DNA of 27,679 nt from Paratrimastix pyriformis (Eukaryota > Preaxostyla > Paratrimastigidae): the NCBI GenBank assembly GCA_027972325.1, contig JAPMOS010000328.1, positions 1 through 27,679 of the forward strand, written 5' to 3'. Position 1 is the stretch's first letter. Each line of letters begins with the position of its first letter. A program made the translations under genes and the position numbers. The notes under the pieces were generated by a model. It made no database searches. It was not told the DNA's origin and worked only from the letters and a program-made list of their open reading frames with translations. Shown here piece by piece: positions 18,834 to 26,697 of the stretch.

Positions 18834-19043
18834 TCCATTAAATGTAGTTTCACCATTGACTGTATGAGTTCCACCATTGATTGTAAGATTGTTTCCTAAC
18901 ACAGTTTCTCCCTCAATAGTCACAGCATCACATCTAAGTTCGAGAGGATTTTCATTCTGAGTTTCGACAGCTACCCTATCGTAACCAAAAGTGTTAGCGA
19001 GAGAGATTCTATCAGTAAAGATGACTTTCTTTTGTGGTTCCAT
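18834..19043 (-). pseudogene. Fibre gene remnant, element B (N-terminal part only)
   Basis: This stretch encodes the first 70 or so residues of the fibre protein (MEPQKKVIFTDRISLANTFG through the GGTHTVNGETTFNG repeat), closely matching element A. Homology ends abruptly at 18834, where the AT-rich spacer begins, so the large fibre body and the S74 domain are absent from this copy. This fragment marks the B side of the junction. Confidence 0.85.
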
Positions 19044-19107
19044 CTATATAACCGCAATAGAAAAATACAAAAACATGAAAAGATTAAGGTGTTGATTGAT
19101 GATAAGT

Positions 19108-19578
19108 TTATAGCTTAGAGAGGATGTAAGGACGAATCATGTCACCGCCAATTACAGAGCAAATTACACCTACATAACGATTGAGCAGACTCACATCAAG
19201 TTTTGCGCCAAAGGTTAGGTGCAGCACAAGATATATTGCAGCCGATATTCCTCCATCGACAAGAGCATTTTTGAGCATTGTTGAATCAAAGGAGAGTCCC
19301 GCCGTTATGTCTTTACCATCGATGAGGTTTTGTAGAATAGGTGCTACAATAGTAAGCCCACCAGCTCCAGCCAGTCCAACATATAAATATTCAGCATAAT
19401 CACTCCTCAGTGAGAGAGTTTTAGTGATAAGCCAATACAATGAGACACCACTGATTGATTTGATTGTGATGTCTTTAAGGTCGATTGCAGATTTACTGTC
19501 AGATGTAGCCATGGATGATTTAATACTATTCATGGATAAAAAAATTGAGGATAAATAAGAATTAGGAGAAGAAGACAT
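19108..19578 (-). CDS. Small multi-pass membrane protein (156 aa), element B copy
   Basis: This is the whole counterpart of 13762-14226, with the same four hydrophobic segments and the same polar start. Differences cluster at the end (AKLDVSLLNRY against AKLETGLLNRY, and a terminal ILSKL). High identity through the membrane segments in two copies supports it as a real gene. Confidence 0.75.
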   Translation of the reverse strand: MSSSPNSYLSSIFLSMNSIKSSMATSDSKSAIDLKDITIKSISGVSLYWLITKTLSLRSDYAEYLYVGLAGAGGLTIVAPILQNLIDGKDITAGLSFDSTMLKNALVDGGISAAIYLVLHLTFGAKLDVSLLNRYVGVICSVIGGDMIRPYILSKL

Positions 19579-19589
19579 ACTTAGTGGTG

Positions 19590-20572
19590 ATTAGAAGAAG
19601 ACATCCGATTCCGATGTAGCCGAACGCGGTAATACAGTTTGTGACGCGGGTGAGTTTTTTTGGACAGTGTCGAGGGTTTCTTTGCCTTCACCACAACAGA
19701 CTTAGCGGCTTTCATATTAGAACTGACTTGTCCGAGTAAGTTTCCACCGAGAATCATCATCAATTGGTACTTAGGTTGCATCATCTTAGACTTTAATAAG
19801 CCTTCCATATCACCATTCTTAATCATTTCATCGAGGCATTTTGAATCTCCTCTTGAGAGCATTCCAATGAGTCACGATAACCATGAAGATATTTAGGCAT
19901 GATCTTTTCAGTTATATCCGCAGTCTTTAGAAGCATTTCAGTTACATGTTTGCTACTGTGAAATGATTCATCCATTTTAGCATCGACAACTTTAAAGAGG
20001 TCAATTTTGAATTGCATCAATTCATCATCAGACATTTCAGCGAAGAATGCCACATTATATTTTTCTTGGTCCATACCGAGTTGGTTAGTCAGCACGAGCA
20101 GCTCATTGATGTCGTTTTCACGTTTGAGAGTCATTTTAGGTTTCTTTGGAGCCTTTGGTAAATGAATTGCACGAGGTGCTCTTGTACGAGCCTTAAGTGC
20201 CTGTTTAGCTTGTTCCTGTTGTTGCTCTAATTCTTTTAGAGCCTGTTGCATAAGTTCTTGCTCTGTTTCCACGTGTTCTTTTGTCTTAAACACAATTTTA
20301 CCATCAGGTATTTCATTGTGTAGTTGGTCTTTACGAAGAAGGAAGTCCATGTTATCAATCAGTTCATCCGACGATTTTTCCTTAGACTCTTCTTGAGGCT
20401 CTTCATTTGAGTCATCATCAGACTCATCAGTATCAGTATTGGATTCATCTGAGGCATCATCATCATTAGAATCTTCACTATTTTCCTCATCTCCATAAGG
20501 TATAGATATTTCACTCGAGGAAGAGACAAAAGACTGCAAATCGTCATCAATTTCAGATCCACTGTCAGACAT
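19590..20572 (-). pseudogene. Acidic coiled-coil protein, element B copy (broken)
   Basis: This matches the whole gene at 12766-13749 nearly residue for residue over the acidic head, coiled coil and basic linker. The copy is broken, with about two breaks. The N-terminal 240 residues are clear, and the C-terminal KSKMMQPKYQLMMILGGNLL block is still recognisable. Confidence 0.8.
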
Positions 20573-20588
20573 ATTAGTTAACTAATAT
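20571..20588 (-). promoter_or_regulatory. 18-bp perfect palindrome in the divergent promoter (B)
   Basis: This is an exact copy of ATATTAGTTAACTAATAT from 12750-12767, again overlapping the start of the acidic protein gene and lying about 50 bp from the ATPase start. Confidence 0.5.
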
Positions 20589-20638
20589 AGTTCACACACA
20601 AAATATTTTTTCTAAACAGATTATAGTTACAATTCAAA

Positions 20639-21691
20639 ATGTCGTCTGAATCAGTCAAGGCAAAGAATGGTGAAACCATTCATTCGAATGTCCATAAGGA
20701 TATGGACATTACAGTTTATAAGTGTCCTGAGTGTGGAAAAGAATATAAGAGTGAGAAGTGGCTTAAGAAGCATAAATGTGCTCCTCCAAAAGAGAAGAAA
20801 GAGAAGAAGGAGAAGGTTATGAAGGAGAAGAAAGAGAAGAAATTGAAGAAGGTGGAAGTAGAAGAGCAGAAAGTTGAAGAAAATGAGCAAATTGAGCAGA
20901 AGCAAGTTGTTTTCATACCACCTGAAGTAAAAGAAGATGATGCAAGCATTGTCAAGGTAGGTAATGTCAAAATGCCTAAGTTCAGTTCATTAGAGATAGT
21001 GGACAGGTTCAAAAATAAGAAAGAACCATTCATTTCGCTCCATTATGGCATGAAGGAAAGTGGCAAAACGACATCAGTTCTCTCAATTATAAAGCAGATA
21101 CGAAGTGAGATTGACAAGATCTACCTATTTACAGTTGCACAAGACAATAAAGACAGATATCAGAAAGAGTTAGGGAACATTCCAGATGACAGATGCTTTG
21201 GAGGCTTTGACGATGATGAGACACCATTATTCATTGAGAAGCTCATCAAGTTCCAAGAGAAGACAAAAGGCAAGAAGTCAGTCTTATTGATATTTGACGA
21301 TATCTTAGATGGCAACAACAAGTTACACCAAAGTAATATTTTAGGCAGTCTGTTTTGCAATCACAGAAGATACAACATCTCAGTCATTCTGACGACACAA
21401 ATACCAACAGGTATATCACCAAGAACAAGGCAGAACACCAATTACTGTTTCGTCCATTACACCAAGAATGACTCAGTGAAAGACATGATATACCATGATT
21501 ATATGTCGTGTATGAAGAAGGCAGATTTCTTAGAACTATTCGAGAAAGTCACCGCAGACCACAACATATTGGTGATAAAGCCTCTACTCCATGACAATTA
21601 CCTTAATCTTTACAATGCCTATTGGGAGATGAGAGAAGGCTACAGAACCAAGGTAAAAATGGTTGAAGAACAAGTGTCGAGCAGCAAATAG
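20639..21691 (+). CDS. FtsK/A32-type packaging ATPase with zinc finger, element B copy
   Basis: This is a whole 350-residue counterpart of 11647-12699, with the same zinc finger (C29, C32, H45, C47), Walker A (137-144) and Walker B (ending at 221). Only two or three residues differ, for example DDDET against DDEET before the Walker B region and a change near the C-terminus. It is followed by the capsid gene on the same strand after 58 bp. Confidence 0.9.
   Translation: MSSESVKAKNGETIHSNVHKDMDITVYKCPECGKEYKSEKWLKKHKCAPPKEKKEKKEKVMKEKKEKKLKKVEVEEQKVEENEQIEQKQVVFIPPEVKEDDASIVKVGNVKMPKFSSLEIVDRFKNKKEPFISLHYGMKESGKTTSVLSIIKQIRSEIDKIYLFTVAQDNKDRYQKELGNIPDDRCFGGFDDDETPLFIEKLIKFQEKTKGKKSVLLIFDDILDGNNKLHQSNILGSLFCNHRRYNISVILTTQIPTGISPRTRQNTNYCFVHYTKNDSVKDMIYHDYMSCMKKADFLELFEKVTADHNILVIKPLLHDNYLNLYNAYWEMREGYRTKVKMVEEQVSSSK
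20666..20710 (+). repeat. Double-hairpin element, locus 3, copy B (inside the ATPase gene)
   Basis: AATGGT/ACCATT (20666-20680, 3-nt loop GAA), palindrome CATTCGAATG (20681-20690) and AATGTCCATA/TATGGACATT (20687-20710, 4-nt loop AGGA). It is kept base for base relative to copy A. Confidence 0.85.
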
Positions 21692-21749
21692 GTAAGATTT
21701 TTATAATTTGAGTATTTTTTTATCTTAGTATGATATTAATTATCACACT

Positions 21750-22958
21750 ATGGCAACGGCTATTATTCTAAAATCACACACTACACAGAACTCAGACCTC
21801 GAAAGGAATGCAATCAAAATCAATGAGTTTACGGATGACAAAACCACTAAGATACGCAAGCCTAAGATTGTAACGGACCCGGTAGTAATCAAGCCTAACC
21901 GGCAAATATCATTTGGAAGTGTCGCACAGTTTGACATTAATAAATACAGCGGACTACTCTCAGGTAATGACATACACCTACACATCAGACTCGGAGCTAC
22001 TACAGCATCAGCCGGCACGGTGACTTACGTAGGTGGATACATGATGAAACTCATCAAATCCCTTAAGTTTAAGCACCAAGGGCGTGAAATATACAAGTTG
22101 GACAGTGCAGGTATATATCAATATTACCAGCGTGCCATACAGGAACGCAAATCACTGATGATGCAGAACGCACGTATTGGAGCAACCGGCACAGACATTG
22201 ATCCATCGCAACAACAGGAAGGACTGATTTACATACCAAATCCATTCATTGACTTTAACCCTCTACGGCTCGACATCTTACAAGCAAATCCCTATTTTGA
22301 AGTAGAAATTGCCCCTATATCAGAAATTGCATCATCTTCCACAGTTGGAGCTACATTAACCAACACTTTCCTCGATGTTGAACTCGTAGCTAACTACATG
22401 ACAATGCATGAAGATGAGAAGAAGGCAATTCTACGGAGCAATATGGATGAAGCAGGAATGGTTACAGTACAGAATGAATTCGTTGATTCCACCAGATATC
22501 TCATAACGCAAGGTGCCACATCGATAACATGTGACCTACCATTCGATGAAGTTGAGTATCTGTCAATGTATCTGTCTGATGACACGACAGGAGCACCATT
22601 CACCGGAACAGCCTATATCTCGGAATATCACCTTTCTGTCGACAATAAGAACTATCCAGATACGGCCATTAGTGCTAAATCGCAAGAATTTCAACAGATG
22701 ATGTATTTCCGGAAGGCATTTGACAAGAACATCTACACTCTACGCTTTTCAGGGCTACCAAGCAAGGATGATGATATTGAATCATATGGTAATGTATATG
22801 GTACTATTGTGCTAAAAGAGTATTCTAACCCTAAATTAGTCGTGACTTTCACAGCGGGATTGCCTCACAACTGTACTTTGAATGTATTAGCATATGGACG
22901 GGCGTGGTACCGTTATAACACAAAACAAGGCACTTTGACTGTAGAACATAAGAACTAA
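21750..22958 (+). CDS. Probable major capsid protein, element B copy
   Basis: This is a whole 402-residue counterpart of 10381-11589, differing at about three residues (a Ser/Asn, a Lys/Arg and a Ser/Thr change, all in the middle third). In the first 340 nt I count about nine base differences from A and all are silent third-position changes. That pattern shows selection on this protein in the lineages leading to both copies. Confidence 0.72.
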   Translation: MATAIILKSHTTQNSDLERNAIKINEFTDDKTTKIRKPKIVTDPVVIKPNRQISFGSVAQFDINKYSGLLSGNDIHLHIRLGATTASAGTVTYVGGYMMKLIKSLKFKHQGREIYKLDSAGIYQYYQRAIQERKSLMMQNARIGATGTDIDPSQQQEGLIYIPNPFIDFNPLRLDILQANPYFEVEIAPISEIASSSTVGATLTNTFLDVELVANYMTMHEDEKKAILRSNMDEAGMVTVQNEFVDSTRYLITQGATSITCDLPFDEVEYLSMYLSDDTTGAPFTGTAYISEYHLSVDNKNYPDTAISAKSQEFQQMMYFRKAFDKNIYTLRFSGLPSKDDDIESYGNVYGTIVLKEYSNPKLVVTFTAGLPHNCTLNVLAYGRAWYRYNTKQGTLTVEHKN

Positions 22959-23580
22959 GTGATCCGACACGTTAGAACCATTTAGTTACGTAAGAAAACA
23001 TGTAGGCTCTCGAAAAATGACACACCTTATGTTTTTCCGTGGTTGACATGAGATATCACTTTTTGACATGCACTTAAAGTACTGTGACAGTACCACATAC
23101 GAGCATGAAAAGTCACTGATTTCTATGTTTAAACTAAGTCCCGGCACTGAAATTCAGTGTCAGAACAACGATTTGGATAAAAGGAAGAAGTTCAGTTTGT
23201 ATTGAAAATCGAACGCGTCAAAACTTGTGCAGCCCCGTGCACGTTAAGTAACTGTCAGATTTCTTAGCAAATGTCGAGCTATCTTATTCATATGGTGCTG
23301 TTTCGAAAAAGCCGTGGCTGTGAACGTCGATCTACGCTCTGTCACGAGTTACCGTTTTGTAAAGGCAAAAATGGTGAAAATTTCTAAGTCAACCTCACGA
23401 TTCAGTAAAGTTAAGGTTGCATCACAATTAAGTGAAAACGAGGCAAATATCAACATTGGAGCCCTCAACTACGCACAAAAACCTATCAGAATATAGTGTC
23501 AGATTGAGTATGTCACCATTCTGTCAACATGCGATATCTTCATGTCAAATTTTTTTTGTGACAGATGAAACTTTTTATGC
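22959..23580 (+). other. 622-bp intergenic segment, mostly absent from element A
   Basis: The matching interval in A is only 92 bp. About 530 bp here have no counterpart in A. The segment has many TGACA words on its left and TGTCA words on its right, and contains the inverted-repeat-bounded candidate at 23043-23548. No convincing gene is present; a 60-codon frame at 23314-23496 has no support. Confidence 0.7.
23043..23548. mobile_element. Candidate MITE-like insertion with 15-16 bp terminal inverted repeats
   Basis: TTGACATGAGATATC (23043-23057) matches the reverse complement of GATATCTTCATGTCAA (23533-23548) with one unpaired base. A second TTGACATG follows the left repeat at about 23063. 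The 506-bp interior has no gene. The matching site in A is empty, but the extra sequence in B begins slightly further left than the repeat, and I see no clean target duplication, so insertion is likely but not proved. Confidence 0.45.
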
Positions 23581-23946
23581 ATGATTTGTATGAAACGCAT
23601 CATGTTCCTCTCAATAAACCTTGATTCAACTCAGAAAACACTCATTTTGAACCAGTGGATGAACAAAAATCCAAATTACCTAACTCTTATAGGCACTCAT
23701 CTTGTCACCAATTCAGTCACCAGGAGTATGTATTTTATAGTAATCCGGGGTTTATACACTGATCAAATCATTAACAATGTGACGAGTGAAGCCGCCATAC
23801 CAGTTTTCGTTGGAACAGATAACAAAGGACTCGAATTGTCACCAACATCGACTCTGACGAGGACATATGACTATTCGATTTTAGATGAAACAGGACAGTC
23901 AACAACTGATGTAGTGACTGTAAACATGTTATTTAGAGTGGATTAA
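23581..23946 (+). CDS. Unrecognised 121-residue protein, element B copy
   Basis: This is the whole counterpart of 9923-10288, with about three residue changes (an early His/Arg, Val/Ile in the MYFIVIRGLYTD strand, Pro/Ser near the end). Conservation in two copies supports a real gene, although here it is separated from the capsid gene by the 622-bp segment. Confidence 0.65.
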   Translation: MICMKRIMFLSINLDSTQKTLILNQWMNKNPNYLTLIGTHLVTNSVTRSMYFIVIRGLYTDQIINNVTSEAAIPVFVGTDNKGLELSPTSTLTRTYDYSILDETGQSTTDVVTVNMLFRVD

Positions 23947-23995
23947 GCTGTGGAGACTCCATTCATCACAAGTTTTATTCCATTTCCTAAGTGAC

Positions 23996-24041
23996 GATGG
24001 AACTTTGTTCCATCACCCGGGTGACAGACGATTGTCTGTCA
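23996..24041 (+). repeat. Double-hairpin element, locus 5 (divergent stem sequences)
   Basis: GATGGAAC (23996-24003) pairs with GTTCCATC (24007-24014) across a 3-nt loop. The 10-bp palindrome CACCCGGGTG is at 24014-24023. TGACAGAC (24022-24029) pairs with GTCTGTCA (24034-24041) across a 4-nt loop. The architecture and loop sizes equal those at the other loci, while all stem and palindrome sequences differ. Confidence 0.8.
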
Positions 24042-24162
24042 TCTCTTTTGTGAAGAAATCACCAAATTCTGTTTTGATGATTCTGTATCGTAACATGTGT
24101 TCTGTTTGATGGACACGTTTGATTGGCTTAAGACTATGTTTTTTCAACCATCTACGGCAAGG

Positions 24163-24210
24163 AATGGTTTCACCATTCGTTCGAATGCGCACAGATGTGC
24201 GCGTTGCATT
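24163..24210 (+). repeat. Double-hairpin element, locus 4 (intergenic)
   Basis: AATGGT/ACCATT (24163-24177, 3-nt loop TTC), then CGTTCGAATG (24178-24187), then GCGCAC/GTGCGC (24187-24202, 4-nt loop AGAT), followed by GTTGCATT. The first half is nearly identical to locus 3 in the ATPase gene; the second stem has a different sequence. Confidence 0.85.
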
Positions 24211-24290
24211 GTGACGTATTATATTTTGTCTTATCGAACATAACAGAGATGATTTCTGCTGCCATTGAATGTAGCTAATAAAATAGTCGA

Positions 24291-24527
24291 CTAAACTTTT
24301 TCTTTATCGACTGCTACCTCAGTGATTTCACCTGCGCGGAACCCTATTACGTCACCCAGATTGAAACGGTGCTTAAGTATCAACTTATTATTAACTTTTC
24401 CCTTCAATCGTTTTCCAGTGATCTCTGTGATGATAATCCAAAATCCCTCACCTTTCCTCACAATTTTCACGATTGAACCAACTGTTATAACAGCTCCGGC
24501 ATTGATACGAATATTGTTTTCATCCAT
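24291..24527 (-). CDS. Small beta-barrel-like protein (78 aa), element B copy
   Basis: This is the whole counterpart of 9626-9862, with two conservative residue changes near the start (Val/Ile and Leu/Ile). It keeps the GEGFWIIITEITGKRLKGKV core and the FNLGDVIGFRAGEI end, and is divergent from the basic protein gene. Confidence 0.7.
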   Translation of the reverse strand: MDENNIRINAGAVITVGSIVKIVRKGEGFWIIITEITGKRLKGKVNNKLILKHRFNLGDVIGFRAGEITEVAVDKEKV

Positions 24528-24584
24528 TGTGATCCAGTATATTTAGTCGATAAATTTTTTCTCCATCAATTGTATTAGTAACCA

Positions 24585-25406
24585 ATGTCAGAAAAAATGC
24601 CTGCAAATCCGTATTCAGACACCGTTAGCAAAACAAAGAAGAGGGCAACCAAAGGAACGAGGAAAAGTCATAAAGGAGCACGTCATTCTCAAGGTGAATC
24701 ATTTGAGGCGACCATGGGTAAGGTGCTCGATATGATTGACAAAAGAAATGGAAAGATACCGGAGAAAGAGTTCACCAGCATGCAAAAGACCTTCATGACT
24801 CAGCCGGAAATCAAAGCCGGAGTTGATTTTGAACTTGGCAACTTTAGGTTCTACCGTAAGGATGACAGTTGTTGGGCAATATTCTTAGGCGACATTGAAG
24901 GTGGAAAACGAGTAAAACACGTGTACTCGAAAGGTAAAGATGAATCAAATACCATATATGGATTGGTTCGTAAGGATGTCGATGTATTCGAGAAGGTACC
25001 AATAGATAGAGCAGATTTCGATATGGCAAAGAAGATATATGATGAACGTCTGACAATTACGCAACCATTTTATGCAGTTCAGCAGACAGACAATGATGCA
25101 ATCACTTACACCGCATTAGTCACAAAATACAAGCAGTATCAGAAAGAACTTCCAGAGTTCGTGGCAAAATATGGACACACGAGCCCTATAGTTGAGGGAT
25201 TGCGTAAATCAATGCAGGATTTGGCTGTACAGATCGACTTGAAGAACAAAGAGATTAAACCAGATAGCAATATTTATAAGTTCTTCATGTCTAACCAACG
25301 GAACATATTTGCACCACAACAGGACACGTCTCAGATGGGCGCATTACAAGGTCTCCTTGAAGCAATAAAAGTCAAAACTGACAAAATTGCAACAGGAGGC
25401 ACCTAA
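24585..25406 (+). CDS. Basic N-terminus protein (273 aa), probable virion or DNA-associated, element B copy
   Basis: Residues 14-33 are strongly basic (TKKRATKGTRKSHKGARH), like a DNA-binding or nuclear-localisation tail. The middle has a compact mixed domain (VDFELGNFRFYRKDDSCWAIF, GLVRKDVDVFEKVPIDRADF), followed by a helical region (KYKQYQKELPEFVAKYG, LRKSMQDLAV) and a tail with SNQRNIFAPQQ. It has no signal peptide or membrane segment. No family is recognised; a core or tape-like protein that binds packaged DNA is a guess from charge. It is whole here and broken in A. Differences from A cluster in the GDIEGGKRVKHVYSKG loop. It ends two bases before the convergent tail-anchored gene. Confidence 0.7.
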   Translation: MSEKMPANPYSDTVSKTKKRATKGTRKSHKGARHSQGESFEATMGKVLDMIDKRNGKIPEKEFTSMQKTFMTQPEIKAGVDFELGNFRFYRKDDSCWAIFLGDIEGGKRVKHVYSKGKDESNTIYGLVRKDVDVFEKVPIDRADFDMAKKIYDERLTITQPFYAVQQTDNDAITYTALVTKYKQYQKELPEFVAKYGHTSPIVEGLRKSMQDLAVQIDLKNKEIKPDSNIYKFFMSNQRNIFAPQQDTSQMGALQGLLEAIKVKTDKIATGGT

Positions 25407-25408
25407 AT

Positions 25409-26650
25409 TCATAGAATTCTCGTAAGCGCAAAAACGCCGGCACCAAATATGAGATAGGGAATATAATTTGTTGTTTCTTTTTCATCAGGATGAATTGGAG
25501 TTAATGGTTCATCAGGTTCTTTTGGCTCTTCAGGTTGCCTTGGAGGTGGTGTTACAGGAGATGATGGGAGATTCCCATCACCCGAGCCGGCATCAGCCGG
25601 CTTCGTAATTGGTTCAACAGGACTCGGTTTTTCATCTTTTTCCTTCTTTGCATTTACAACACATTCATTAAGTTGTTGTATTTGGACATTTGTTAATGTA
25701 CCTACATTCTTCCAGTCAATTACATTACGGCAATCAACACAAACTAAGTCGCCCCATTGTGGCTTTGATGGCATCTCAGGCTTATTTACATTAATCTGTG
25801 CTATTCGTTGTGATAAGTACTCAGGCTTATAATAAAAGGTCATCATGAATTCACCCGTTTTGTTCTGACGGTTTAACTCACTCCATTCACATGATTGGAC
25901 ATTAAGATTTGATAAATCGAGCCCGTTCTGCTTTATAGTTGATGCAATGTATTTGTCCTTATCAGTCATCAGGCTGAAGGCAATTGAATCAATATTCCAT
26001 AAGCCCGTGATTGTAGCATGAATGTATTGAATCGAATCATTCATAAAATACCATTTATCATATTCATCCTTCCATTTATCAAACTTAGCATAATAGTCAT
26101 CCATCTGTTTTAGGTATGAATCATTCATTTTGATAATGTTTTGAACTCCTTTTTCACATTCAGATAACTCTTTAGGGGCTGAATCTTCAATGTCTTTCAG
26201 ACAGTCCCAATTTTTAGCACATGACTCAATCTTCGAACAGTTTACACACTTTTGGAACTGTGCCTCAGTAGTCGATTTAGCTATTGCCGGAAAAAACTCT
26301 GTATATGAATCAAAGTCAAAGTTGTTGGAGTGTGCAAAGGTTAATGCCTGTGGCACCGTGAAATCACTGTAAAAGGCTCTCGTTTTACTCCCTCCACGTA
26401 ATGGCATTTCAACGCGTAACTTAGCATATAATGCCTTTAACTCACGCTTTCTATCTTCACCATCTACCTTCATCAGATTGTCATATCGACGTTTTGAGAT
26501 AAAGTCCATTTTCAACGTCAACCTGATGTAACTAACATTGTTCTGTTGAAAAGCATTGATGAACTTAGTTTCTGTGCAAAGCGCAGAGTTCTCTGCGCAT
26601 TCGAATGAAGGGCTACGCTCTTCATTTCCCAATGAATTCCACTGAATCAT
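25409..26650 (-). CDS. Tail-anchored Cys-containing membrane protein (413 aa), possible entry-complex partner, element B copy
   Basis: This is the whole copy. Residues 1-100 are mixed, with two Cys in the double-hairpin-encoded part (FECAENSALC). About residues 130-165 carry a Cys cluster (CVNCSKIESCAKNWDC and a later Cys), and a further VCVDCRN pair with a later Cys lies near 310-340. The middle has an aromatic helical stretch (YYAKFDKWKDEYDKWYFM). A Pro/Glu-rich stalk (about 345-395) leads to one C-terminal hydrophobic segment, IPYLIFGAGVFALTRIL, with no tail. Paired Cys on a stalked, tail-anchored ectodomain recalls poxvirus A16/G9/J5-type entry proteins, but I see no diagnostic motif. It is divergent from the L1/E248R-like gene, 47 bp between starts. 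Confidence 0.7.
   Translation of the reverse strand: MIQWNSLGNEERSPSFECAENSALCTETKFINAFQQNNVSYIRLTLKMDFISKRRYDNLMKVDGEDRKRELKALYAKLRVEMPLRGGSKTRAFYSDFTVPQALTFAHSNNFDFDSYTEFFPAIAKSTTEAQFQKCVNCSKIESCAKNWDCLKDIEDSAPKELSECEKGVQNIIKMNDSYLKQMDDYYAKFDKWKDEYDKWYFMNDSIQYIHATITGLWNIDSIAFSLMTDKDKYIASTIKQNGLDLSNLNVQSCEWSELNRQNKTGEFMMTFYYKPEYLSQRIAQINVNKPEMPSKPQWGDLVCVDCRNVIDWKNVGTLTNVQIQQLNECVVNAKKEKDEKPSPVEPITKPADAGSGDGNLPSSPVTPPPRQPEEPKEPDEPLTPIHPDEKETTNYIPYLIFGAGVFALTRIL
26581..26626 (+). repeat. Double-hairpin element, locus 2, copy B (inside the tail-anchored protein gene)
   Basis: GCGCAGA/TCTGCGC (26581-26598, 4-nt loop GTTC), palindrome CATTCGAATG (26598-26607) and AATGAAGGGC...GCTCTTCATT (26604-26626, 3-nt loop TAC, one G-T pair). 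It has the same structure as in A at 7552-7597. Confidence 0.8.
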
Positions 26651-26697
26651 TCTTAATGCTATACAAGGTGAAATTTTCGATGAGTACTGTATACAAC

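Larger units (their letters stand above)
23947..24290 (+). other. 344-bp hairpin-rich intergenic segment, mostly absent from element A
   Basis: The matching interval in A is 60 bp. This segment carries two complete double-hairpin elements (23996-24041 and 24163-24210) and no gene that I can support. The remaining sequence is unremarkable. Confidence 0.7.

Noticed and set aside
23055-23240. Further short hairpins (23079-23093, 23155-23169, 23224-23240)
   Set aside because: These are single short stems without the two-stem architecture. They may be part of the B-specific segment but are not evidence on their own.
23314-23496. 60-codon open frame in the B-specific segment
   Set aside because: It has no counterpart in A, no recognisable family and no promoter-like sequence, and lies inside the MITE-like candidate. 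It is probably chance.
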